A DNA stretch of 64,000 nucleotides from Candidatus Zemynaea palustris. GTDB taxonomy: Bacteria > Vulcanimicrobiota > Vulcanimicrobiia > Vulcanimicrobiales > Vulcanimicrobiaceae. The notes under the pieces were generated by a model. It did not search any database. It saw nothing but the letters and a program-made list of their open reading frames with translations, and was not told the origin of the DNA. Of the stretch, positions 50,751 through 60,343 are shown piece after piece. The stretch is from NCBI GenBank assembly GCA_003134695.1, contig PLCB01000006.1:99039-163038 (forward strand), in the 5' to 3' direction. The position numbers and the translations under genes are program-made. The number at the start of each line of letters is the position of its first letter. The first letter of the stretch is position 1.

Positions 50751-52484
50751 GCGAACCACGAAGAAGTGGCCGCGTAAGAGATAGGTTGTGAGGAGTTGCG
50801 ACGTTCCCGGCGGTAGATTGAACGAATAGAACGGGCCGGGAAAGACCGAGTAGTCCGTGCTCTGTGACGCCGTTTGGTCGACCGCGAAGGTCAGCAACCC
50901 CTCCCCCATCGGATGCTGGTACTGGAACGACCAGCCCGAAAGCTTGTCAACCTCGGGCTCTTGGTAGTAATCGTTGAAGCCGACGCTCGCCGGAGTTCCG
51001 TTGAACGTCTGGTTGACGTTCCCCGAACCGGATGAAACGCCGTATAAGTTAACATTGTTAAAGTCGGGGTTGTTCGGGTTGAAGCCTTGGAACTGATACC
51101 GCGTGATCGACGCGTGGTAATACCGAGCGAGCAACGTATCTTTTCCAAGCGTGCTTGAGAGTTCGCCCTGGAAGATCGGCTCGTTGTTGTTCTCACCATT
51201 GAATGCTCCCGGGAAAACGCTAGCCACCTGGATCGCTCCCGGCGCTAACGAGCCGTTGTAGCTTGGATCGCCTGGGACGAATTGCCCGTTCGTGAAGTCA
51301 GAGGTGTTGCCGTTCTGGTCGCTCAAGGTCTGGCTACCGAGATAGCTCACCGTCGCGATCGTCACCGGTGAAAAATTGTAGCGGAGTTTGAGTAGCTCCG
51401 CAGCTTGATCGAGATTGCCCGCGAGCATATAGCAGCAGGCGAGCAGCGGATAGCCGGTGGTAATGAAGCTGTTGGTATTTCCCACCTTCGAAGAGGTCGC
51501 GTTACCCTGTAACGTACCGCCGTTGTACGACCCGAAGCTCGGATCGTAGTAGACCGATCGTCCGTTGAGCGCCGACGGATTGTGGTTGGTCGCGTAGTCG
51601 ACGACGAAGCCCAAGCGGCCGATCGTATCGGAGAAGCCGAGGTTCGTGAACGTGCCGCCACGATTGTCGACGCTGAAGAGCAGTTCCGGCTTCGGCGTTA
51701 GCGTCGGGTCCTTGGTGCGAAAGTTGGTGGTGCCACCGATAGCATTGTTGACGACGGACGAATCGGCACCGGGGCCTTTGATCACCTCGGCGCTACGGAA
51801 CATGAAGGTATTGAGGAACGTCGTGACGTTGTCGCCGTACTGTCCGACCGAGATCGGGTGACCGTCGATGAGCGAGGCCGTTTCATACGACGTCGCACCA
51901 CGAATATTTGGAATGGTGATCGAACCGGGCGAGGCCCCGTTGGACGAGTTGGACGGAAACGAGATTTGGAGGCCCGGGATCTGGCTGAGGACGCGCGTCA
52001 CTTGCGGCTGGGCCTGATCGACAAAGGTCTGCGACGTGACGACGCTGACCGAAGCCGCTGAGGTGTTAAACGTACCACGCCCCGTCGCCTGAACGCTGGC
52101 GATCGTCCGTAACGATGAAAAGGTCGCTTGATCGATTCGAACGGTGAAGTCTTGCGTCTGGCCGGCAAGCACGACGACGTCATTTTGGATGGCGGTGCTA
52201 TAGCCGGGCTTGTTGACCGTGAGCACGTAAATGCCCGGCGTGACGCCCGGTACGGAGAACATCCCTTTTCCGTCGGTCGTCGCCGTGTATGTCATCGGTC
52301 CGCGCAGTACGACCGCGGCGCCCGCGACGGGTTCGCCCGTTCCGTCGCTCACCGTGCCGGATATCGAGGTGGCAGCCTGCGTGGCGGTCGTCTGGGCCAT
52401 CGCCGGCATCGGCGCGTGCAACAACGCAAAAAGGGCCACGATCATACCGCAGGCGGCAGCGCGCGAAAAGGTCCGTCCGATCAT
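50733..52484 (-). CDS. TonB-dependent receptor, N-terminal part (carboxypeptidase-regulatory + plug)
   Basis: 583 residues to a premature TGA. Signal peptide (to about residue 31, AMA), a carboxypeptidase-regulatory-like beta domain (SGTVSDGTGEPVAGAAVVLRG to about 115), a plug domain (SVVTSQTFVDQAQPQVTRVLSQIPGLQI, IPNIRGATSYETASLIDG, VIKGPGADSSVVNNAIGGT), then the first barrel strands. ATG 52484 follows AAGGATG. The frame breaks in the barrel strand VVRDSTL; adding one base near 50733-50750 restores reading into TLSNYFNTY. Either a fresh pseudogene or a sequencing deletion. The ligand is unknown. Confidence 0.85.
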   Translation of the reverse strand: MIGRTFSRAAACGMIVALFALLHAPMPAMAQTTATQAATSISGTVSDGTGEPVAGAAVVLRGPMTYTATTDGKGMFSVPGVTPGIYVLTVNKPGYSTAIQNDVVVLAGQTQDFTVRIDQATFSSLRTIASVQATGRGTFNTSAASVSVVTSQTFVDQAQPQVTRVLSQIPGLQISFPSNSSNGASPGSITIPNIRGATSYETASLIDGHPISVGQYGDNVTTFLNTFMFRSAEVIKGPGADSSVVNNAIGGTTNFRTKDPTLTPKPELLFSVDNRGGTFTNLGFSDTIGRLGFVVDYATNHNPSALNGRSVYYDPSFGSYNGGTLQGNATSSKVGNTNSFITTGYPLLACCYMLAGNLDQAAELLKLRYNFSPVTIATVSYLGSQTLSDQNGNTSDFTNGQFVPGDPSYNGSLAPGAIQVASVFPGAFNGENNNEPIFQGELSSTLGKDTLLARYYHASITRYQFQGFNPNNPDFNNVNLYGVSSGSGNVNQTFNGTPASVGFNDYYQEPEVDKLSGWSFQYQHPMGEGLLTFAVDQTASQSTDYSVFPGPFYSFNLPPGTSQLLTTYLLRGHFFVVRDSTLP

Positions 52485-52627
52485 AGTACATCCTTAAAAG
52501 CCGGGGGTGCGGCTCGGGTAGCAACGACTATTGAACCACTATACTACGACGTTCGGCATGATTCGTCGTTTTCCCCGTAAAACTTAAGCAGAGCGCACGC
52601 ATGCGCTGCGTCGAAAGGGAACACCCT

Positions 52628-53668
52628 ATGCGAAGCCTGAGGATCGTGCGCAACATTACCGGATTGACCGCTTGCATCGCCGCCGTCGTAACTGTTTGCA
52701 TGCCGGCATCTGCGTGGGGCACGAAGGGGCACAACCTTGTAAACCATCTCGCCGCCGTTTCGCTCCCAACGAGCGTTCCGGCATTTATGCGAACGCAGGT
52801 GGCCGTCGAGGAACTGAGTGATCTGGGCATTGAGCTCGATCTTCTCAAAGGCGCGGGTACTGAATGGGACTCAGAAAACGATCCGGGTCATTATATTAAC
52901 CTCTCCGTGAACGACACGATCGCCGGCTTGCCGCTCCAGAACTTGCCGGCAACACGCGAAGCTTACGACTCGGCCCTGCGGGCTCGCGGAAGCGACCAAT
53001 ATAAGTCGGGCTATCTCCCCTATTCCATCTTGCAAGGGTGGGAGCAGCTGCGCATGGAGTTTGCATATTGGCGAGTGGACGGGTATGAAGCGATGCATGC
53101 AAAAACCACCGCCCTCAGAATGAAGGGAGCCACCCATCGTGGGATCGACGAAACGATCATCCTGCGAGATGCCGGGGTGTGGGGCCATTTCGTCGCCGAT
53201 GCATCGCAGCCGCTGCATATCAGCGTGCATTTTAATGGCTGGGGCAACTATCCCAACCCTAACGGCTACTCCAACTCCAAACATATTCACGATCTTTTTG
53301 AAAGCACGTACGTCGACCGCTACATCACCCAGCCCGCCGTCGCGCGGTTCCTTTTACCACTGACGGTGCCGCGCGCGGGAACACTCGTTAGCGGAGCAGA
53401 GGCAATGCGCAGCATCGCCCGCTACCTGAGTGCGTCGAATGCAACCGTCACGGAGCTCTATAAGATCGAAAAAGCGGGAGAGTTCGAGCACGCTACCCCC
53501 GAGGCGACGTCATTTGTTGCGGCGCGCCTGGCATTCGGCGCCGGCGAGCTGCGAGACCTCATTGCCTGGGCGTGGGAAGACAGTCTCAACGAAACCATCG
53601 GCGACGACCTCCCGCAGCGCGTACGCGATATCGTAATCGGCGGCGCCACGTATCAGGGCCTCAAATGA
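52628..53668 (+). CDS. secreted S1/P1 nuclease-phospholipase C superfamily enzyme
   Basis: 346 residues. A signal peptide (to about residue 28, ASA) leaves a mature N terminus beginning WGTKGH: in S1/P1 nucleases the N-terminal Trp and nearby His bind zinc. Further ligands: NDPGHYINL, GVWGHFVADASQPLHISVHFNG (H-x3-D and H), and KHIHDLFES. All three zinc sites look filled, so it is probably active on single-stranded nucleic acid 3'-nucleotides or phospholipids. ATG 52628 follows AAAGGGA. Divergent from the TonB receptor, coupled to the serine hydrolase by ATGA. Confidence 0.8.
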   Translation: MRSLRIVRNITGLTACIAAVVTVCMPASAWGTKGHNLVNHLAAVSLPTSVPAFMRTQVAVEELSDLGIELDLLKGAGTEWDSENDPGHYINLSVNDTIAGLPLQNLPATREAYDSALRARGSDQYKSGYLPYSILQGWEQLRMEFAYWRVDGYEAMHAKTTALRMKGATHRGIDETIILRDAGVWGHFVADASQPLHISVHFNGWGNYPNPNGYSNSKHIHDLFESTYVDRYITQPAVARFLLPLTVPRAGTLVSGAEAMRSIARYLSASNATVTELYKIEKAGEFEHATPEATSFVAARLAFGAGELRDLIAWAWEDSLNETIGDDLPQRVRDIVIGGATYQGLK

Positions 53669-55089
53669 AGGCGGTGCTTGTAGCACTCGCAATCTTCTCA
53701 CTAGGCGTCGCGCCGATCGGCGTGTGCGCGGCGTCGCTGCCGTCCAACACCGCCTTCACGTTCGGGCCGAAGGTCGATGCGGTCGTCGAGCAGTCGATGA
53801 AGGTGCAGTCGGTGCCCGGCGTTTCGATTGCGATCGCGCGCGACGGCGTCATTGAGTACGCCAAAGGCTACGGCTATGCCGATACGGCCGAGCAGAAACC
53901 GGTCGATCCCGCGACCTATTTCGAGATCGGTTCGATCACCAAACAGTTCACGACGGCGGCGATCGCCCTGCTCGTGCGCGATGGCAAGCTCCAGTTCGAC
54001 CAGCGCGTCTCGACGATTCTTCCCGACGCGCCGCACGCGGCCGAGATCACGATTCGCCAATTGATGACGCACACGTCCGGCTTGCCCGAGTTTCTCGCGA
54101 ACCCTCAGGCCGCTCCATTCCTCTACTCGACCACCGCGAAACCGGCCGACATCTACGGTCTGGAAGCCACTCAGCCGCTCAATTTTCAGCCCGGCGTGAA
54201 GTACGAATACAGCAACACGAACTACGTGATCTTGGGCGCGATCATCGAAAAGATTAGCGGCATGACGTACGGGCAGTTCTTGCGCAAACGCATTCTTGAC
54301 GGGACGCCGTTCGCGGGCATCTCATACGGGGTCCCGGCGGGCACGACCGCGCACGGCTACAACTCCGCCGACGACAAGACGGCCTTGCCGATCTGGTCGT
54401 CCAACGTAACCTATGCCGCCGGCGCGTTGTACTCGACGGCGAGCGACCTCACGCGCTGGGACGACGCATTTTTCAAAGGACGCGTCGTGCCGCAGCCGAT
54501 GGTGGCCGAATTGACGACGCCGGTGAGCCTTCCGGCCACGCCGCAGAACAGCTACGCCGCCGGCTGGATTGCGGGTGAACTCGATGAGCATAAAGAGATC
54601 TGGCACAACGGGGGATTACCGGGATTCAATACGCGGAACGCATATTTTCCGGCCGAGCGATTGGCGATCGTCGTGTTAGGCAACACGGTCAAGTTCGACG
54701 AGAGTGCGATCGTCAAGGGGGTGTTTCGCACGCTCTACCCGCCAACTGCGGCGCAATTGGCAGTCGAACTCCAATCGGCTCCCGGTGAAGATCCCGCCGT
54801 CACCGCTCGCGTGCGTGACGCGTACGCGCAGTTTGCCGCGCTCAAGCTCGACCGGACTCAGTACGCGCCCGCTGCCGTCGCAGCACTGACGGATGCCATC
54901 GTCACCCAGGTCGGCTCTCAACTGAGTTCGCTCGGCACCCCGACGGCGTTCGTCTACCTGTCGAAAATCGCGGCGAGCGGAAGCACCGCCTACGTCTACC
55001 GCGTCGTCGCGCCCGGCGGCAACCTCCGCATGACGGCCAGCTTCAACCCCGACGGAAAGATCGACGGAATCTACTTCGCCCCGATCTGA
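53665..55089 (+). CDS. secreted class-C serine hydrolase (beta-lactamase/PBP family)
   Basis: 474 residues with a signal peptide (to about residue 21, CAA). Catalytic motifs: Ser-x-x-Lys in FEIGSITKQFT, Tyr-x-Asn in YEYSNTNYVIL, and HNGGLPGF in place of KTG. This is the broad class-C group, including D-aminopeptidases and esterases; true beta-lactamase activity is not implied. The last ~130 residues form an added domain (AVTARVRDAYAQFAALKLDRTQYAP onward), common in these family members. Coupled to the S1/P1-like gene, so the pair may degrade material outside the cell. Confidence 0.87.
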   Translation: MKAVLVALAIFSLGVAPIGVCAASLPSNTAFTFGPKVDAVVEQSMKVQSVPGVSIAIARDGVIEYAKGYGYADTAEQKPVDPATYFEIGSITKQFTTAAIALLVRDGKLQFDQRVSTILPDAPHAAEITIRQLMTHTSGLPEFLANPQAAPFLYSTTAKPADIYGLEATQPLNFQPGVKYEYSNTNYVILGAIIEKISGMTYGQFLRKRILDGTPFAGISYGVPAGTTAHGYNSADDKTALPIWSSNVTYAAGALYSTASDLTRWDDAFFKGRVVPQPMVAELTTPVSLPATPQNSYAAGWIAGELDEHKEIWHNGGLPGFNTRNAYFPAERLAIVVLGNTVKFDESAIVKGVFRTLYPPTAAQLAVELQSAPGEDPAVTARVRDAYAQFAALKLDRTQYAPAAVAALTDAIVTQVGSQLSSLGTPTAFVYLSKIAASGSTAYVYRVVAPGGNLRMTASFNPDGKIDGIYFAPI

Positions 55090-55189
55090 CCAGTGGTGGG
55101 ACCCGTACCCCGGCGGCGCCCTAGCAGGAGCACGCTCAGATACGGGCAACAGACCGCCATCTTCCGACCGTTCTGATGAGGTTTCGAGC

Positions 55190-56089
55190 ATGCGTTTCGT
55201 TGGAGCCCTGGCCTGCTTTGCATTCGTAATTTCTACAACTGCGTCGGCGCGCGCCGACTTCGTTACGATTCCGTCAAAGCAGACGACGACCGGGTCTCCC
55301 ATTTTCATCACGCAAACGTCGGTTTTCGTCGATCCCAACAATTCGAGTTCATTTCGCGCGTGCGTGAGCTTCAAGAACATCGCTCCGAAGCCGGCAAACT
55401 TCGTGACGTTCACCTTCAGATTTGACGATATGCTCGGGAACCCGATCGCCGAGCAACTCCTGCATCGAACTGGTTCCTTCGGGCCGGGGATCGTCATTGA
55501 AGGCAAAATGACGGCTTTAGGCGGGAACTCGGACTCGTTTAACAACTGCGTCAATGTGTCGATGACGAGCATACAACCAAGGCTGGAAACCATCGGCGTC
55601 ACCGAAGTCCGCTTCGAGGACGGAACGAGTTGGAAGAAGGGCGATCCGATGCCGGGTGCTCAGCCGGGTAACCAGCCCGGGGGCGGCGGCGCCGGAAACT
55701 CATCGGTGAACGTGAATGGCGCGACCGGCGCCGGTATCGACCTCGCGGGCGCCGGCGGGACGTTCGGAACCATTGCGTGGGTGCCTGGATCGCGCAGGCT
55801 GATCGCCTCGGACCTCGACGAGCCAAACCAAACCGATGCCGACTACGGGGCCCTCTCCAAGTGCAATACGCTCAACGGCGGCGGCACGGCCTGTAAGGTC
55901 ATCGTGCGAATGTTCGGCCCTCAAAATAGATGCGGCGCGGTCGCGCTGGATGACGTCAACGTAAAAGCCGCTTCGGCCCGCGGGCCAAACTCGAACGACA
56001 CGATCAAAGCGGCGCAGGATGCGCTGGTAAAGAGCGGCGGCACGCTCGCAGCCAACAGTATCGTAACCGTCGTCTGCAATACGAAGTAG
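55190..56089 (+). CDS. secreted protein with DUF4189-like C-terminal domain
   Basis: 299 residues. A signal peptide (to about residue 23, ARA), an Ig-like N-terminal part (FRACVSFKNIAPKPANFVTFTFRFDD), a Gly/Asn linker with GNQPGGGGAGN, then a domain beginning GTIAWVPGSRRLIASD. Its spaced Cys (LSKCNTL, TACKVIVRMF, NRCGAVALDD) resemble DUF4189. Likely extracellular or periplasmic. GAGG precedes the ATG. No catalytic set seen. Confidence 0.65.
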   Translation: MRFVGALACFAFVISTTASARADFVTIPSKQTTTGSPIFITQTSVFVDPNNSSSFRACVSFKNIAPKPANFVTFTFRFDDMLGNPIAEQLLHRTGSFGPGIVIEGKMTALGGNSDSFNNCVNVSMTSIQPRLETIGVTEVRFEDGTSWKKGDPMPGAQPGNQPGGGGAGNSSVNVNGATGAGIDLAGAGGTFGTIAWVPGSRRLIASDLDEPNQTDADYGALSKCNTLNGGGTACKVIVRMFGPQNRCGAVALDDVNVKAASARGPNSNDTIKAAQDALVKSGGTLAANSIVTVVCNTK

Positions 56090-56090
56090 A

Positions 56091-58243
56091 CTACTTCTCC
56101 CGAAGCATCGCCTCGAGTTCGTTGCGCGTACGTACGGTATCACGATGCTCGAGGCCCAAGCTTTTTTCCCGAATTTCCAGCGCGCGGCGAAAGAACGGCT
56201 CGGCCTCAGCGGGCCGATCGGTGTCACGGTGCAACAGCGCGAGATTGTGGAGCGTGAACGCAGCATCGCGATGCTCCGGTCCTAAGCTCGCTTCCTGAAT
56301 TGCGAGCGCGCGCCGCAACGGCGTCTCCTCGTCGGCGAAGCGGCCCGATTTGTGGTACAGAGTCGCGAGATGGACCAGCGCGATAGCGACGCGGGGATGC
56401 TCGGTCCCCAAGATCGTCTCCTGAATCGCGAGGGAGCGTAGGATCAGGCGCTCCGCCTCTTCAAGCCGCCCGCTCTCGCGCAGAACCGCCGCGAGGTTCA
56501 AGGCAGACCATGCGACCTCGGGGCTATCGGGACCCAGCGATGCTTCTCGGATCGCGAGTGCTCTGCGATATATAGGTTCCACTTCGGCGGTCCGATCGGT
56601 GTGGCCGAGCACGACCGCGATGTTGTTAAGGACGGAGGCGACGTCGGGGTGCTCGGGACCCGAGATCGTCTCAACGATCTCGAGCGAGCGGCGAAAGAGC
56701 GCCTCCGCTTCCACGAAGCGGGCCATGTCGGCGAGCAGCGTCGCGAAGTCGTTGAGTATTTGGGCGGTGTCGTGATGCTCCGGACCCAAGGTTGCTTCGA
56801 TGTTCAGGAGCGCGCGGCGGTAGAGCGGTTCCGCTTCGGCCATCCTGTCCGTGCGGTGTAGGATGGACGCCAGCCGCGCGAGCGCGAACGCAACCTCGGC
56901 GTGCTCGAGCCCCAAGACGCTCTCACGAATCGCTAACGCCCGTCGCAAGAGCCGCTCGGCGTCACCGAATGCGGCGCGCTCCTCCAAATAGCAACCGCAG
57001 GAAACCAACAGTCGAGCCGCCGGCAGAAAGGTCGTGTTTGCCGGCAGCGCATCGAGCGCGACCCGAGCGTGTGGAAGAAGCTGCTCGCATTTCGGCCACG
57101 ATGCGAACATCGTCCCCGGCGCGGCCCCGTCCGGGAAGAGCGAGTCGAGTACCGCGACGGCGGCCTCCGCCCATTGCTCGAGGCTCTCGCCCGCGAGATC
57201 GCGTGCCGCGGCTTGTACCAGACGGTGTACGGTGAAGGAACGTGTTGCGGAGCGGAAGTTGACCAGCGAGAGTCGATCGAGCGCCCCGAGCGCTTCTTCG
57301 ACGCTCGCCGCGTCGGCAACGGTCGAGCGCAGATCGTGCACGGGGAGCGCCGCCTCGGGCAAGATCGGACGAAGGTTCTCGGGGCAGATGTCGGTCGGCT
57401 GCCCGAACAGCGCTTCGGGGATCTCATCGGAAGCGCACAGGCTGGCCAAACACATGACGGCCGCCGCTCCTGGAGCCTCCGACTCCGCCTTGGCGATCGC
57501 CGCGCGGAACGTCGCGAATACCGCCTGCGGATACTCGGCTTGGCGAGGGGCCAGCGCTAGATGACGTCCGAGTCGCGCGAGATAGCTCTGCACCGTCACC
57601 GTCTGCGTGTTGCGCAGATATGCGGCGGCGTGAGCCAGCGCCAGCGGCAAACCGTCAAGCGCAGCTATAAGCTGCTGCGAATCGGGCTCGCTCAGGTCTA
57701 CCCGTCCGCTTTCCCGTTGCAGGTAGGTCGTCGCGGTTGCGCTCGACCACGTCCCTAATGCGATGGGCGCGATGTCGCCGCCCCAGTGCGCCGAGCGCGA
57801 CGTGATGAGCACATGCGCCCGATCGGGCGGCTGCCAGGTGCGCAGCAACCGCTCGTCTTCGAGGTTATCGAAAACGAGCAAGATCGGCTTGGAAAAACCT
57901 CCGAGCATGCTCGTGAGCACCTGCTTCGCGGCGTCGGCGCGACGGGCCAGCTCGTTGAGCCCGCGAACGAAAAGCGAGCCAAGGGTTACGAGCCCCTCGA
58001 TGACCCCATCTTCGGTTTCGGCGTCAAGCCACCAAACGATCGCGTGACCTTCTCGCTCGCGCCAGGCGTACTCTCGCGCTAGCGATGATTTTCCCATGCC
58101 GCCCATGCCGACGATCGCAACCCGATCGTAATCCCGAAATGCGGCAACGATCGTCGTCAGTTCGTTGTCACGGCCGGTAAAATTCGGCGTCGGGTGGATC
58201 GCCGCGCTGTCGAAGATGACGCGCGACTCTCGCCAGTACGCCC
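56091..58243 (-). CDS. NB-ARC-TPR part of a TIR-NLR-like protein (frame-shifted from TIR part)
   Basis: Open from the homopolymer at 58241-58244 (GAYWRESRVIFDSAAIHPTPNFTGRDNEL) to the stop at 56091; the first ATG is 58106. STAND ATPase motifs: P-loop VAIVGMGGMGKSSLAREYAW, Walker B PILLVFDNLEDE, sensor VLITSRSAHWG, and GLPLALAHAAAYLR. A winged-helix region follows, then about seven 42-residue TPRs of the kinesin-light-chain type (AEAEPLYRRALLNIEATLGPEH pattern) from about residue 385 to the end. STAND proteins sense a ligand with the C-terminal repeats and oligomerise to switch on the N-terminal effector, here TIR. Confidence 0.85.
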
Positions 58244-58675
58244 CTGAGTTGCGCCGGAACCGCGCTGATCTTCTCCGACGGCGCTGCGAACGATCTCGGC
58301 AAGCAGCGGCCGATTGTCGCGGATCGGGACGAGATCCCAGTATGCGAGCCCGGCGAGGAGCCCGCGGGGCTCACATTCGGCGACCCGCAGCAGAACGAGC
58401 CGGTGCGTCTTATTGAGTGGATCGTCGGCGATTGCGTTCTGCCATTCAGCTTGGCAATGATCGCTGGCGAGGTATTCGGGCGACAATAACGCCACGACGC
58501 GCGCCCCCTCGGAGAGTGCCGTGTGCATCCGCTCCATGAAGTTCGCGTTGGAAAAGTCCCACTGCTGCAGGACGACGCCATATCCCGCCTCTTCCAAGAT
58601 CAGGCCGATCTCGGCGGAAAAAGGCGCATCGGCGCCGGCCCGGCTTATGAACAGCTGTTTGTCCGTCGATGCCAC
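58157..58675 (-). CDS. TIR-domain part of a TIR-NLR-like protein
   Basis: GTG start 58675. Residues 5-115 form a TIR domain: QLFISRAGADAPFSAEIGLILEEAGYGVVLQQWDF, then VALLSPEYLASDHCQAEWQNAI, where Glu77 is at the position of the NADase catalytic Glu, and GLLAGLAYWDLVPIRDN. After about residue 144 (GEDQRGSGATQ) the frame becomes Arg/Ser-rich nonsense. One extra G in the GGGG run (plus-strand CCCC, 58241-58244) would read on into GAYWRESRVIFD of the NB-ARC part, giving one 861-residue protein. So either a recent frameshift or an assembly error. Confidence 0.85.
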   Translation of the reverse strand: MASTDKQLFISRAGADAPFSAEIGLILEEAGYGVVLQQWDFSNANFMERMHTALSEGARVVALLSPEYLASDHCQAEWQNAIADDPLNKTHRLVLLRVAECEPRGLLAGLAYWDLVPIRDNRPLLAEIVRSAVGEDQRGSGATQGRTGESRASSSTARRSTRRRILPAVTTN

Positions 58676-58763
58676 CTATCGAGACGCCTCGCGAACGTGA
58701 GAGGAGACGCATGCGTTCGCTGCAAGAACTCTTCGGAAGCCCACGTTAAGAGTCGAGGCCGTT

Positions 58764-59780
58764 ATGCGTTTCACACCCCGGGCAGCCGCACTGCTGACCA
58801 TCATACTCCTCGCTGCTCCGGCTGTCGCCGCCGCGGAACCGCCCAATCCGATGGCGACGCCGACGCCGACTCCCGGGCTGAAGATTAACACCGAGGTTGC
58901 TCCGAGAATACTCCTCCGATCGCCGAAGCCGACGGCGTGCCCGGGGGCCAAGTCGACGGACTTTCTTCTTTCGTCGTGCAGCGGCGCTCCAGGGACACAC
59001 CTGACGCTAACGACGACGCTTGCAAGCATCCAAATACCGGGAGTCGGACTCGTTCGGATAACCCCGACGTTTGTTCTATTCACTCAAATAGTCACCACTC
59101 AAAAAGCCCCCAGTTCACCAAAGGCCGCCCCCAACAACGGGGTCTATGACGCACCGGTTGAGCTTATCGCCGGAGCATACGCGCTGACCGTGCCGCAACT
59201 CTCCTGTAAGGCGATAATGGGGGCAGCCTTTAATGGAGGCAGCCTTTCGTTCGGCCTCACTGTCGCAGCGCCCGCGATGGATCAAATGTGGGTTAGCCCA
59301 AGCCTTGGCACGTTCAAGGTGATTTGTGCGACGGCCGCACCAACCGCGACGCCGGCAGTGACCCACACACCAACCGCGACGCCATGGCCGTATGGGACCG
59401 CTTTTAGCAACTGCGGGCTGAACTTTGTATCCTACCCCTCAGGTGTGGGACCAGAACCTTTTGTTCTTTCGTCATGCAGTGGCGCGCCCGCGACAAAAAT
59501 AACGCTGAAGGGCGGGTCGATCGGGAACGGCCAGCTTTCTTTCAGTTTCGGTTACCAGTATCCAGGCGGTCCCAATAGCGCACCCGTCAACCCCTGGGGC
59601 AGCAATCTAGGCAAATCTGGTATATTTGCAACGCTTGTGAGCAGCGCACCCGGAGTATACACGTTTATCGTGCCGCAGCCGCAGCAAGTGCCGCAGCTCC
59701 AACTCTGTAACCTTTTGGTCCCCCTTTTCTTAGGTAACACACCGCTTGGTCAATTCATGGTACGCTGCCCCGGCTCCTAA
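58764..59780 (+). CDS. secreted protein with two copies of an unrecognised Cys domain
   Basis: 338 residues: signal peptide (to about residue 24, AAA), Pro/Thr linker, domain 1 (about 60-190, starts LLSSCSGAPGTHLTL, ends GTFKVIC), a Thr-Pro linker (ATPAVTHTPTATPW), and domain 2 (about 215-338, starts VLSSCSGAPATKITL, then PGVYTFIVPQ, LCNLL, ends GQFMVRC). The two halves align with each other and with the N-terminal half of the protein at 62176. No known family recognised; probably disulfide-linked beta sandwiches. Confidence 0.7.
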   Translation: MRFTPRAAALLTIILLAAPAVAAAEPPNPMATPTPTPGLKINTEVAPRILLRSPKPTACPGAKSTDFLLSSCSGAPGTHLTLTTTLASIQIPGVGLVRITPTFVLFTQIVTTQKAPSSPKAAPNNGVYDAPVELIAGAYALTVPQLSCKAIMGAAFNGGSLSFGLTVAAPAMDQMWVSPSLGTFKVICATAAPTATPAVTHTPTATPWPYGTAFSNCGLNFVSYPSGVGPEPFVLSSCSGAPATKITLKGGSIGNGQLSFSFGYQYPGGPNSAPVNPWGSNLGKSGIFATLVSSAPGVYTFIVPQPQQVPQLQLCNLLVPLFLGNTPLGQFMVRCPGS

Positions 59781-59834
59781 AGCTACTCAATTTTACAACG
59801 GCTGCTCGCCGCGGCTGATGGATTACCGTGGGCG

Positions 59835-60089
59835 CTACTTGAGCTCTACGAATATGAGGTGAATCGGTTTATCGAGCCTGTTCTCCGGAAGATGCTCGAT
59901 TGCAGGGAACCACATCGCTTGCCCGGCTTTCATGTCGACCTCTTCCGTTTTTCCGTCTGGATAGGTGAACTTTGCCCCAGCATCGGCTAGGAAGACACCT
60001 ACTGCGTTGGGGTGTCCATGCATGATCGACTTCTCACCGATACCGTAGCTAATCCGAAGAACGCGAACCTTGTCGTTCTCGAACTCCAC
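59835..60089 (-). CDS. short cupin protein, probably N-terminally truncated
   Basis: 84 residues of a one-domain cupin: FENDKVRVLRISYGIGEKSIMHGHPNAVGVFLADAG, KFTYPDGKTEEVDMKAGQAMWFPAIEHLPENR. It covers most of the barrel with the metal-type His (MHGHP, EHLPEN). Related cupins have some 20-30 residues before VEFEND; here an in-frame TAG lies three codons before the GTG start. Either a short form or a decayed gene. No ribosome site is apparent. Confidence 0.6.
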   Translation of the reverse strand: MEFENDKVRVLRISYGIGEKSIMHGHPNAVGVFLADAGAKFTYPDGKTEEVDMKAGQAMWFPAIEHLPENRLDKPIHLIFVELK

Positions 60090-60343
60090 CGTCCACTAGT
60101 AGTCGATACGCGCCAGTCCAGGCACTTGTAGCTTTCCTTACGGGAAAAAGGCGTGAGTTGCGCTAGGTTTAGGTCCCTTCATCGGGCTCGTCACCAACGC
60201 GCCGGGCCCAATTGTCAAGACGGCGACACACAATTTGCGGCCGAAAAGCTAGGCCATATGTGGGATATCGGTTTAGATGGGTTCTGGTCGCCCGGCGGAA
60301 AGGTGGTCTGCTGGAAGCCATAGCCCAAAGGAGAGAAGTCGCG

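Noticed and set aside
53665-55089. Calling the serine hydrolase an antibiotic resistance beta-lactamase
   Set aside because: Class-C-like motifs occur in many esterases and peptidases; HNGG replaces KTG and the context is an extracellular degradation pair.
56110-57000. Periodic 126-bp pattern considered as a DNA-level repeat
   Set aside because: Explained by 42-residue TPR repeats; the DNA copies are diverged.
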